Assembly: GCA_002551355.1 (NCBI GenBank) | Contig: NTHE01000033.1 | Span: 1 to 64,000 of the forward strand | Length of the DNA stretch: 64,000 nucleotides | Reading direction: 5' to 3' | Origin: Streptomyces sp. man185 | GTDB lineage: Bacteria > Actinomycetota > Actinomycetes > Streptomycetales > Streptomycetaceae | Shown: positions 8,853 through 16,432 of the stretch, in pieces | Numbering within the stretch: position 1 is the stretch's first letter | How the letters are laid out: every line of letters begins with the position of its first letter | Notes under the pieces: generated by a model | Database searches by the model: none | The model's input: only the letters and a program-made list of their open reading frames with translations | What the model was told of the DNA's origin: nothing | Made by a program: the position numbers and the translations under genes

Positions 8853-9329
8853 TCAGTCGTGGTCGTACACCGTCACCTGCAGGCCGGAGGAGATCAGGCG
8901 TCGCTCGATCAGCGGCTCGATCCTGGACCACTTGCCGCCCGCGAGCCCGCAGCCGATCCGGGGCATATGGACCGACGCCCCGAGCTCGCCCGCCTTGGCG
9001 GCCACCGCGACGAGCGCCGCGTCGATGGCCTCGTACCGCACGGGCACCCCTTTGCTGCCGGTGCGCATGCCCCGCTGGCCGATCATGTTGACCACCCAGA
9101 GACAGTGCCCCACCCGCACGAACTGCGCCGCCCCCAGGGCGAAGTCGTTGCCCGCCCGCTCACGGTGCCAGCGCCGGTAGGCAGCCTCGGGCTCGGGCCA
9201 GTGGCGGGAGAGGGCGAGGACGAAGCCCTTGCCCCAGCCGCCCAGGTCGTTGCAGACGTGGACGATCAGCTTGACGCCCTTGCCCTGCGGGGCGGTGGCG
9301 TCCCCCCGTACGTAAGTGATCTCCGACAT
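8853..9329 (-). CDS. Macro-domain protein
   Basis: Single macro (ADP-ribose-binding) domain of 158 residues. It starts ITYVRGDATAPQGKGVKLIVHVCND, contains the glycine-rich loop GGWGKGF, and later the phosphate-binding loop PRIGCGLAGGKWSRIEPLI. The closest families are small ADP-ribosyl-hydrolase or Appr-1''-phosphatase proteins that act on ADP-ribosylated nucleic acid or protein or on tRNA-splicing by-products. No toxin partner is adjacent, so a DarTG-type system is not supported. The ATG at 9329 has only a close GTGAGG ribosome site. Confidence 0.8.
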   Translation of the reverse strand: MSEITYVRGDATAPQGKGVKLIVHVCNDLGGWGKGFVLALSRHWPEPEAAYRRWHRERAGNDFALGAAQFVRVGHCLWVVNMIGQRGMRTGSKGVPVRYEAIDAALVAVAAKAGELGASVHMPRIGCGLAGGKWSRIEPLIERRLISSGLQVTVYDHD

Positions 9330-9405
9330 GGCCTCACCGTAAGGGCCGCCACTGACAACGGGCCCGGGGTGGACGGCGGAGCGATGGTGCCGGAGACTTT
9401 CACAG

Positions 9406-9436
9406 TTGTGGTGAGACAGTGGCACTGTCCGATACG
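9406..9436 (+). promoter_or_regulatory. MerR-type promoter with 19-base spacer and central inverted repeat
   Basis: A possible -35 TTGTGG (9406-9411) and -10 GATACG (9431-9436) are separated by 19 bases. The spacer contains ACAGTG-G-CACTGT, a perfect 6-base-arm inverted repeat at 9416-9428. An overlong spacer with an operator inside it is the hallmark of MerR-controlled promoters, and the MerR gene begins 24 bases downstream, so autoregulation is likely. The -10 match is weak. Confidence 0.55.
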
Positions 9437-9459
9437 AGGTTCGACGGCGAGGGGCAGAG

Positions 9460-10191
9460 ATGGCGACGGGGACCGACGGGCCGACGCTCACGGTGGACGA
9501 GCTGGCGGCACGCGCCGGGGTCACCGTGCGCACCGTGCGGTTCTACAGCACCCGGGGCCTGCTGCCGCCCCCCGTCATCGGGCCCCGCCGGGTCGGGCAC
9601 TACGGGCCGGACCACCTGTCGCGGCTCGCACTGATCGAGGAGCTTCAGCAGCAGGGCATGACGCTGTCGGCGATCGAACGGTATCTGGAGCAGTTGCCGC
9701 CCGACCTGAGCGCCCACGATCTGGCGATCCACCGGGCGCTGGTCGCGTCCTGGGCGCCGGACAAGACCGAGGACCTCTCGCGGGCCGAGCTGGAGCGGCG
9801 GGCCGGGCGGGCGCTGGCGGAGGCGGATGTGGAGCGGCTGGCGGCGATGGGGGTGCTGGTCCGGCCGCCGGAGCCCGGCGGGGAGTTCCGGGTGGATCTG
9901 GGGCTGCTGCGGCTCGGGGTGGAGTTGCTGGACGTACCGATCGCGCACGAGACGATCCTGGCGGCGCGGACCGTGCTGCTGAAGCACACCCGCTCGGCCG
10001 CCCAGGAGATGACCCGGCTGTTCCGGGACGAGGTGTGGAACCCGTACCGGGAGCGCGAGGGCGACCCGGAGCATGTGGCGGTGTTGAAGTCGCTGTCCGC
10101 CGATATGCAGCCGATTGTGGTGCAGGCGCTGGTGACGGCCTTTCAGCGCTCGCTCAAGGAGGAGCTGCGGGCCGCGTTCACCGCCGATTGA
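9460..10191 (+). CDS. MerR-family transcriptional regulator
   Basis: 243-residue DNA-binding regulator. The MerR winged helix-turn-helix is at residues 9-75 (TVDELAARAGVTVRTVRFYSTRGLLPPP ... HLSRLALIEELQQQGMTLSAI). The C-terminal region of about 150 residues is helical, lacks a cysteine metal site, and presumably binds an unknown small effector. ATG at 9460 follows a GAGGGG Shine-Dalgarno sequence. It converges on the beta-oxidation operon and shares a hairpin terminator with it, so it is a candidate but unproven regulator of acyl-CoA metabolism. The promoter looks self-regulated. Confidence 0.87.
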   Translation: MATGTDGPTLTVDELAARAGVTVRTVRFYSTRGLLPPPVIGPRRVGHYGPDHLSRLALIEELQQQGMTLSAIERYLEQLPPDLSAHDLAIHRALVASWAPDKTEDLSRAELERRAGRALAEADVERLAAMGVLVRPPEPGGEFRVDLGLLRLGVELLDVPIAHETILAARTVLLKHTRSAAQEMTRLFRDEVWNPYREREGDPEHVAVLKSLSADMQPIVVQALVTAFQRSLKEELRAAFTAD

Positions 10192-10209
10192 CAGCGCCGG
10201 TGAACGCGG
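10172..10209. terminator. Hairpin spanning the merR stop codon
   Basis: Arms CCGCGTTCACCG (10172-10183) and CGGTGAACGCGG (10198-10209) form a perfect 12-base stem across the end of the MerR gene and the 30-base gap to the convergent fadB-like gene. It could serve as a shared terminator. Confidence 0.65.
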
Positions 10210-10221
10210 TGCGCGACAGCC

Positions 10222-12393
10222 TCAGTCGTGGAAGGTCTCGCCCTTCTCCGCCTTCTCCACCAGCAGTGCGGGCGGCAGGAAGCGGTCGCCGTAGCGCTCG
10301 GCGAGCTCCCGGGAGCGGGCCACGAAGCCGGGCAGGCCGCCCTCGTACCCGTTGATGTACTGGAGGACGCCACCGGTCCACGGCGGGAAGCCGATGCCCA
10401 TGATGGAGCCGATGTTGGCGTCGGCGACGGAGATGAGGACGTTCTCCTCCAGGCAGCGGACGCTGTCCAGGGCCTCGGAGAAGAGCATCCGCTCCTTCAT
10501 GTCCTCGAAGGGGACGTCCGCGCCGGGCTGGGTGAAGTGCTCGCGCAGTCCGGGCCAGAGGCCGGCGCGCTTGCCGTCCTCGTCGTAGTCGTAGAAGCCC
10601 GCTCCCCCGCTGCGGCCCGGGCGCTCGAACTCGTCGACCATGCGGTCGATGACCGCGTCGGAGGGGTGGCCGGGCCAGGTGCCGCCGGCCTCCTCCACCG
10701 CGCGCTTGGTCTCGTTGCGGATCTTACGGGGCAGGGTCAGGGTCAGCTCGTCCATCAGGGAGAGGACCTTGGCCGGGTAGCCGGACTGGGCGGCGGCCTG
10801 CTCGATCGAGGCGGGCTCGACGCCCTCGCCGACCATCGCCACGCCCTCGTTGATGAACTGGCCGATGACGCGCGAGGTGAAGAAGCCGCGCGAGTCGTTG
10901 ACGACGATCGGCGTCTTCTTGATCAGACGCACCAGGTCGAAGGCGCGGGCGAGCGCCTCGTCGCCGGTCCGCTCGCCCTTGATGATCTCGACCAGCGGCA
11001 TCTTGTCGACGGGCGAGAAAAAGTGCAGCCCGATGAAGTCGACGGGGCGCGAGACGCCTTCGGCGAGGACCGTGATCGGGAGGGTGGAGGTGTTGGAGCA
11101 GAGCAGCGCGTCGGGCTCGATGACGTCCTGGATCTCCTGGAACACCTTGTGCTTGAGGGCGGTGTCCTCGAAGACGGCCTCGATCACCGCATCGCAGCCC
11201 GCGAGGTCGGCCGCGTCCCCGGTCGGGGTGATCCGGGCCAGCAGCTCGTCACGCTTCGCCTCCGTCGTACGGCCCCGGGAGAGCGCCTTGGCGAGCAGCT
11301 TCTCGCTGTACGCCTTGCCCTTGGCGGCCGCCTCGGTGGAGACGTCCTTGAGGACGACCTCGATCCCGGCCCTGGCGCAGGAGTAGGCGATGCCCGCGCC
11401 CATCATCCCGGCGCCGAGCACGGCGACCTTGCGGACCGGGCGCTCGGGAATGTCCTTGGGGCGGTTGGCACCGGAGTTGACGGCCTGGAGGTCGAAGAAG
11501 AACGCCTGGATCATGTTCTTGGAGACCTGGCCGGTGACCAGCTCGGTGAAGTACCGGGCCTCGATGGTCAGGGCGGTCTCGAAGTCGACCTGGGCACCCT
11601 CGACGGCCGCCGCGAGGATGTTGCGCGGTGCGGGCATGGGCGCTCCCGCGAGCTGCTTCTTCAAGTTGGCCGGGAAAGCGGGCAGGTTGGCGGCGAAGCG
11701 CGGGTTGGACGGGGTGCCACCGGGGATCTTGTAGCCCTTGACGTCCCAGGGCTGCTGGGACTCCGGGTTGGCCTCGATGAAGGCGCGGGCCTTTTCGAGC
11801 ATCTCCTCGCGGGTGGCGGCCACTTCGTGGACGAGGCCGTTCTCCAGGGCGCGCCGCGGGGTGTACTGGGTGCCCTGGAGGAGCACCTTGAGCAGCGCGT
11901 CGGCGATGCCCATGAGGCGTACGGTCCGGGTGACTCCGCCGCCCGCGGGGAGCAGGCCGAGGGTGACCTCGGGCAGGCCGATGCGGGAGCCGGGGGAGTC
12001 GAGGGCGACCCGGTGGTGGGAGGCGAGCGCGATCTCGTAACCACCGCCGAGGGCCGCTCCGTTGATGGCGGCGACGACGGGCTTGCCGAGGGTCTCGATG
12101 CGGCGCAGAGAGCTCTTGATCGCGGTGCCGGTGTCGAAGGCGGCCTGGGCGTTCTCGGGGCCGACCTTGATCATGTCCTTGAGGTCGCCGCCGGCGAAGA
12201 AGGTCTTCTTGGCGGAGGTGTAGATGATGCCGCGGATGGAATCCTTCTCGGCCTCGGCGCGGTCCGCGATGGCCGCGATGGAGTCCTTGAAGGCCTGGTT
12301 CATCGTGTTGGCGGACTGGTTCGGGTCGTCGAGGACGAGGGTGACGACGCCGCTCTCGTCCTGTTCCCAGCGGATGGTGGTGCTCTCGGTCAT
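10222..12393 (-). CDS. fadB: FadB-type enoyl-CoA hydratase / 3-hydroxyacyl-CoA dehydrogenase fusion
   Basis: Bifunctional fatty-acid beta-oxidation protein of 723 residues. The N-terminal crotonase domain (about 1-190, with the oxyanion-hole glycines GGDLKDM and GAALGGGYEIAL) hydrates enoyl-CoA. The NAD-binding domain starts near residue 325 (VAVLGAGMMGAGIAY) and is followed by the 3HCDH C-terminal domains (SRGFFTSRV, NEG). With the thiolase upstream it makes up the complete hydratase-dehydrogenase-thiolase set. ATG at 12393 has GGAGAAG upstream. A 218-base MITE-like element separates it from the thiolase gene, so it may be transcribed partly on its own. Confidence 0.93.
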   Translation of the reverse strand: MTESTTIRWEQDESGVVTLVLDDPNQSANTMNQAFKDSIAAIADRAEAEKDSIRGIIYTSAKKTFFAGGDLKDMIKVGPENAQAAFDTGTAIKSSLRRIETLGKPVVAAINGAALGGGYEIALASHHRVALDSPGSRIGLPEVTLGLLPAGGGVTRTVRLMGIADALLKVLLQGTQYTPRRALENGLVHEVAATREEMLEKARAFIEANPESQQPWDVKGYKIPGGTPSNPRFAANLPAFPANLKKQLAGAPMPAPRNILAAAVEGAQVDFETALTIEARYFTELVTGQVSKNMIQAFFFDLQAVNSGANRPKDIPERPVRKVAVLGAGMMGAGIAYSCARAGIEVVLKDVSTEAAAKGKAYSEKLLAKALSRGRTTEAKRDELLARITPTGDAADLAGCDAVIEAVFEDTALKHKVFQEIQDVIEPDALLCSNTSTLPITVLAEGVSRPVDFIGLHFFSPVDKMPLVEIIKGERTGDEALARAFDLVRLIKKTPIVVNDSRGFFTSRVIGQFINEGVAMVGEGVEPASIEQAAAQSGYPAKVLSLMDELTLTLPRKIRNETKRAVEEAGGTWPGHPSDAVIDRMVDEFERPGRSGGAGFYDYDEDGKRAGLWPGLREHFTQPGADVPFEDMKERMLFSEALDSVRCLEENVLISVADANIGSIMGIGFPPWTGGVLQYINGYEGGLPGFVARSRELAERYGDRFLPPALLVEKAEKGETFHD

Positions 12394-12427
12394 GTCGGTG
12401 TCTTCTCCGTAAGCAGGTGGGGCCGGG

Positions 12428-12645
12428 CCAGGGCCTGTCGTCAAACTGCCGTCGTCGCCCGGAGGGGCGGCCGCGCGGCGTCTGGTGCGTGCGATCGCAA
12501 GGCGCTGGAATGGTCTTGGACGGGGTCTCCCCTGCTCGAACACAGTTGAGAGCTTGGGGAAGGAGCTACCAGGGCATTTCGGCAACGCCGCGAGCGTGCG
12601 TGCCAGGCGTCGCGCGGCAGGCGGCAGTTCGACGACAGGCCCTGG
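12428..12645. mobile_element. MITE-like element, copy A
   Basis: 218-base non-coding element with perfect 15-base terminal inverted repeats (CCAGGGCCTGTCGTC at both ends) that continue for another 8 of 9 bases. Subterminal arms also pair imperfectly, so the whole element can fold into a long hairpin. A second element with the same ends and similar arms lies at 37731-37904. The middle holds a second imperfect hairpin (around CTCCCCTGCTCGA and GAGAGCTTGGGG). It encodes no transposase, so it would be mobilised in trans. It begins 4 bases past the thiolase stop codon. No target duplication was recognised. Confidence 0.7.
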
Positions 12646-12649
12646 ACGG

Positions 12650-13864
12650 TCAGATGCGTTCGACGACGGTGGCGACACCCATGCCGCCGCCGACGCAGAG
12701 GGTGACCAGGCCGAACTGCTGGTCGCGGCGCTCCAGTTCGTCGATGACGGTGCCGAGGATCATCGCGCCGGTCGCGCCGAGGGGGTGGCCGAGCGCGATG
12801 GCGCCGCCGTTGACGTTGACCTTGTCCAGGGAGAGGCCCATGTCCTTGACGAAGCGCAGGACGACTCCGGCGAAGGCCTCGTTGATCTCGACGAGGTCGA
12901 TGTCGTCGATGGTCAGCCCTGCCTTGGCGAGCGCCTTGCGGGTGGCGGGCGCGGGGCCGGTGAGCATGATGGTGGGCTCGGAGCCGGAGACGGCGGCGGA
13001 GACGATGCGGGCGCGCGGGGTGAGGCCGTAGCGCTCGCCGACCTCCTTCGAGCCGATGGCGACGAGGGCCGCGCCGTCGACGATTCCGGAGGAGTTGCCC
13101 GCGTGGTGGACGTGGTCGATCTTCTCGACCCAGTGGTACTTCTGCAGCGCCACCGCGTCGAAGCCGCCCATCTCGCCGATGCCCGCGAAGGACGGCTTGA
13201 GACCGGCGAGGGAGTCGGCGGTGGTCCCGGGGCGCAGGTGCTCGTCGCGGTCGAGGACGATCAGGCCGTTGCGGTCCTTGACGGGGACGACGGAGCGGGC
13301 GAAGCGGCCGTCCTTCCAGGCGGCGGCGGCGCGCTCCTGGGAGAGCGCGGCGTACTCGTCGACGTCGCGCCGGCTGAAGCCCTCGACGGTGGCGATGAGG
13401 TCGGCGCCGATGCCCTGCGGGGCGAAGCCGGTCTCGAAGCTGGTCATCGGGTCCATCGCCCAGGCCCCGCCGTCGGAACCCATCGGTACGCGGGACATCG
13501 ACTCGACTCCACCGGCCAGGACGAGGTCCTCCCAGCCCGAACGGACCTTGGCGGCGGCCATATTGACCGCTTCCAGGCCCGAGGCACAGAAGCGGTTCTC
13601 CTGGACCCCGGCCACGGAGTCGGGCAGGCCCGCCGCGATGGCGGCGATGCGGGCGATGTCGGAGCCCTGGTCGCCGAGCGGGCTGACCACGCCGAGGACG
13701 ATGTCGTCGATGGCGGCCGGGTCGAGACCGGGGAAGCGGCCCCGGATCTCGTGGATGAGGCCGACGACGAGGTCGATCGGCTTGGTCCCGTGGAGGGCGC
13801 CGTTGGCCTTGCCGCGGCCGCGGGGGGTGCGGATCGCGTCGTAGACGAATGCTTCGGTACTCAA
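12650..13864 (-). CDS. fadA: Acetyl-CoA acyltransferase (thiolase)
   Basis: 404-residue thiolase that cleaves 3-ketoacyl-CoA to acetyl-CoA and a shortened acyl-CoA (or the reverse). The nucleophilic cysteine is in QENRFCASGLEA near residue 90; the C-terminal catalytic motifs are GGAIALGHPLGATGA (His) and TLCVGGGMG (Cys). The start is TTG at 13864 with AAAGG 8 bases upstream, a rare codon supported by alignment of MSTEAFVYDAIRTPRG to family N-termini. It lies between the acyl-CoA dehydrogenase (60 bases upstream) and the MITE-like element and FadB gene downstream. Confidence 0.93.
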   Translation of the reverse strand: MSTEAFVYDAIRTPRGRGKANGALHGTKPIDLVVGLIHEIRGRFPGLDPAAIDDIVLGVVSPLGDQGSDIARIAAIAAGLPDSVAGVQENRFCASGLEAVNMAAAKVRSGWEDLVLAGGVESMSRVPMGSDGGAWAMDPMTSFETGFAPQGIGADLIATVEGFSRRDVDEYAALSQERAAAAWKDGRFARSVVPVKDRNGLIVLDRDEHLRPGTTADSLAGLKPSFAGIGEMGGFDAVALQKYHWVEKIDHVHHAGNSSGIVDGAALVAIGSKEVGERYGLTPRARIVSAAVSGSEPTIMLTGPAPATRKALAKAGLTIDDIDLVEINEAFAGVVLRFVKDMGLSLDKVNVNGGAIALGHPLGATGAMILGTVIDELERRDQQFGLVTLCVGGGMGVATVVERI

Positions 13865-13924
13865 GACAGCTGCCTTTCGAGGGTGGTTGTCGGCGCGGGA
13901 CCGGGGCCTGTCGATCAGGGCCGG

Positions 13925-15067
13925 TCAGGCGAGCAGCGAGCGGCCGATGATCTCCTTCATGATCTCGGTCGTGCCGCCGTAGATGGTCTGGATGCGGCCG
14001 TCGGTGAACGCCTTGGCGACCTTGTACTCGCTCATGTAGCCGTAGCCGCCGTGGAGTTGGAGGCAGCGGTCGGCGACGCGTTTCTGGAGTTCGGTGGCCC
14101 ACCACTTGGCCATCGAGGCATGGACGGCGTCCAGGACGCCGTCGGAGTGGTCGACGATGCACCGGTCGAGGAAGGTCCGGGTGACGGCGCACTCGGTGGC
14201 CATCTCGGCGATCTCGAAGCGGATGTGCTGGAGCTTGGAGAGCGGACGTCCGAAGGCCTCGCGCTCCTTGACGTACTGGGTGGTGATCTCCAGCAGGTGT
14301 TCGGCGGCGGCGATCCCGGCGACCGCTATGCCCATGCGCTCCTGGGCCAGGTTGGTCATCAGGTGGAGGAACGCGCCGTCGCGTTCGCCGAGGAGGTTCT
14401 CCTTGGGGACGCGGACGTCGTCGAAGAACAACTCGGCGGTGTCCTGGGCCTTCTGGCCGATCTTGTCGAGGTTGCGGCCGCGCTCGAAGCCCTCCGTCCC
14501 GCGTTCGACGACGATGAGGGAGAGGCCCTTGGCCCCGCCCTCGGGAGTGGTCTTCGCGACGACGACGACCAGGTCGGCGAGGATGCCGTTGGAGATGAAG
14601 GTCTTGGAGCCGTTGAGCAGCCAGTGGTCGCCCTTGTCCTCGGCGGTGGTGCGGATGCCCTGGAGGTCGGAGCCCGCGCCCGGCTCGGTCATGGCGATCG
14701 CGGTGATGGTCTCGCCGGAACAGAATCCGGGGAGCCAGCGGCGCTTCTGCTCGTCGGTGGCCAGGCCGGTGAGGTAGGGGCCGATGATGTCGTTGTGCAG
14801 GCCGATCGCGAGTCCGGCGGCCCCGGCCCGGGTGAACTCCTCGGCGAGGACGGCGCTGTAACGGAAGTCGTCGCTGCCGCCGCCCCCGTACACCTCCGGG
14901 ACGGCGAGGCCCAGCAGTCCCGCGTGCCCGGCGGCGAGCCAGGCCTCACGGGAGACGATGCCGTCCTGCTCCCACTGCTCGTAGTACGGGAGGACCTCCT
15001 TGGCCAGGAAGGCCCGGACGGTCTCACGGAACGCGTCGTGCTCCTCGGTGAAGATCTGCCGTTGCAC
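13925..15067 (-). CDS. Acyl-CoA dehydrogenase
   Basis: FAD-dependent acyl-CoA dehydrogenase of 380 residues for the first step of beta-oxidation. Signatures are AIAMTEPGAGSDL (flavin-binding strand), QLHGGYGYM, and YGGTTEIMKE, whose Glu is the predicted catalytic base. GTG at 15067 is preceded by AGGAG at 6 bases and starts 8 bases after the stop of the CoA-transferase gene, so the two are cotranscribed. Substrate chain length cannot be read from the sequence. Confidence 0.93.
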   Translation of the reverse strand: MQRQIFTEEHDAFRETVRAFLAKEVLPYYEQWEQDGIVSREAWLAAGHAGLLGLAVPEVYGGGGSDDFRYSAVLAEEFTRAGAAGLAIGLHNDIIGPYLTGLATDEQKRRWLPGFCSGETITAIAMTEPGAGSDLQGIRTTAEDKGDHWLLNGSKTFISNGILADLVVVVAKTTPEGGAKGLSLIVVERGTEGFERGRNLDKIGQKAQDTAELFFDDVRVPKENLLGERDGAFLHLMTNLAQERMGIAVAGIAAAEHLLEITTQYVKEREAFGRPLSKLQHIRFEIAEMATECAVTRTFLDRCIVDHSDGVLDAVHASMAKWWATELQKRVADRCLQLHGGYGYMSEYKVAKAFTDGRIQTIYGGTTEIMKEIIGRSLLA

Positions 15068-15075
15068 GGGGTCTC

Positions 15076-16224
15076 CTAGGGGGTGTCGGGTGAGTCGGCG
15101 GGTCGCAGAGCGGGGACGTCCCAGTCGGCGGCGACGGCTTCCGTGTCGGCGCCGGGCTGCGCGGGCCCGCGACGTACGGAGACGGGGGTGGCCGAGAAGC
15201 GCGGGGCGGGGGCGGGCTGGGTGAGGCCGCCGTGGTCGACGAAGGTGGAGCGGGCGGCGAGGTGCGGGTGGTGCGGCGCCTCGGCGAGCGAGAGCACGGG
15301 GGCGACGCAGGCATCGGTGCCGGCGAAGACCTCGGTCCACTCGGCGCGCGTGCGGGTGAGGAAGCGTTCGGTGACGGCGGCGCGCAGTTCGTCCCAGCGG
15401 GCGAGGTCCCACCGGTCGGGGAAGGCGTCCGCGATGCCGAGGAGGCCGGCGAACTCCGCGTAGAACCGACCCTCCAGTGGGCCGACCGCCATGTGGCCGC
15501 CGTCGGAGGTGGCGTAGGTGCCGTAGAACGGGCAGCCGCCGTCGAGCAGGTTCGCGCCGCGCCGGTCCTGCCAGCTCCCGGCGGCGAGCATGCCGTGGAT
15601 CATCGTGGCGAGATGGGCCGCGCCGTCCACGATGGCGGCGTCGACGACCTGCCCCTCGCCGTTGGCGCGGGCGTGCTGGAGGGCGGCGAGGACGCCGACG
15701 ACGAGGTAGAGGGAGCCGCCCGCGTAGTCGCCGACCAGGTTGGCGGGGACGGTGGGCGGTTCGTCCGGTTCGCCGATCATGGACAGGGTGCCGGTGAGCG
15801 CGATGTAGGCGATGTCGTGGCCCGCGCGGTCGGCGAGCGGCCCGTCCTGGCCCCAGCCGGTCATCCGGCCGTAGACGAGCTTCGGGTTGCGGGCGAGGCA
15901 GGCGTCGGGGCCGACGCCGAGGCGTTCGGCGACGCCGGGGCGGTAGCCCTCGATCAGGATGTCGGCGCGTTCCACGAGGTCCAGGACGCGGGCCGGCCCC
16001 TCGTCGCTCTTGAGGTCCAGGAGGACGGAGCGCTTGTTGCGGTTGGTGAGGTCGTACGCGGGATCGATGCCGAGCCCCGCGCCGCCGGGCCGGTCGACGC
16101 GTACGACGTCGGCCCCGAGGTCCGCCAGCAGCATCGCGGCGAACGGTCCGGGGCCGATGCCGGCCAGCTCGACGACACGGACGCCGGTCAGCGGACCGTG
16201 TCCGGGCCTTGGGCCTTTCGCCAT
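15076..16224 (-). CDS. CaiB/BaiF-type (class III) CoA-transferase
   Basis: 382-residue family III CoA-transferase / alpha-methylacyl-CoA racemase relative. The N-terminal Rossmann part (VRVVELAGIGPGPFAAMLLADLGADVVRV) and the segment NLVGDYAGGSLY, whose Asp is the predicted catalytic nucleophile, are clear. It could activate a carboxylic acid by CoA transfer or epimerise a methyl-branched acyl-CoA; being first in a beta-oxidation operon fits either. ATG at 16224 has GGGGG 8 bases upstream. Confidence 0.88.
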   Translation of the reverse strand: MAKGPRPGHGPLTGVRVVELAGIGPGPFAAMLLADLGADVVRVDRPGGAGLGIDPAYDLTNRNKRSVLLDLKSDEGPARVLDLVERADILIEGYRPGVAERLGVGPDACLARNPKLVYGRMTGWGQDGPLADRAGHDIAYIALTGTLSMIGEPDEPPTVPANLVGDYAGGSLYLVVGVLAALQHARANGEGQVVDAAIVDGAAHLATMIHGMLAAGSWQDRRGANLLDGGCPFYGTYATSDGGHMAVGPLEGRFYAEFAGLLGIADAFPDRWDLARWDELRAAVTERFLTRTRAEWTEVFAGTDACVAPVLSLAEAPHHPHLAARSTFVDHGGLTQPAPAPRFSATPVSVRRGPAQPGADTEAVAADWDVPALRPADSPDTP

Positions 16225-16253
16225 CTCTGAGCCCCCAGGGGTGTGACACAACC

Positions 16254-16271
16254 GATGTAACATCAACGATG
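16254..16271. promoter_or_regulatory. Interleaved inverted repeats upstream of the beta-oxidation operon
   Basis: GATGT-A-ACATC (16254-16264) and CATC-AAC-GATG (16261-16271) overlap 30-47 bases upstream of the CoA-transferase start and between divergent genes. Such short nested palindromes are typical of TetR or GntR operators that respond to acyl-CoA. The bound protein is unknown. Confidence 0.4.
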
Positions 16272-16432
16272 CTAGGAAGGTGCCCCGTTCCGCACAACCC
16301 CTCAGGCCGAGCAAGCGCTTAGTTCTTCCCTCCGATCCTCTCGTATCCGGCCCGCCCGGCCGCACGCCGCCACGTCGCTCTCCGCTAGCCTCTGCCTGCC
16401 ACGTCGGCAGTCGGCTCCCAGCGGAGGTACTC

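Noticed and set aside
8853..9329. Macro-domain protein as antitoxin of a DarTG-like pair
   Set aside because: No ADP-ribosyltransferase gene is next to it on either side.
10228..12549. 773-codon plus-strand frame opposite fadB
   Set aside because: Antisense of a strongly conserved bifunctional enzyme; composition is Gly/Asp/Val/Leu-rich shadow.
12428..12645. Target-site duplication around MITE copy A
   Set aside because: Flanking bases just outside the repeats (GGCCGGG and ACGGTC) do not match, so none can be claimed.
13898..13926. Possible third MITE end (GGGGCCTGTCGATC) between thiolase and acyl-CoA dehydrogenase
   Set aside because: Only about 9 bases match and there is no second end; it reads better as a small imperfect hairpin.
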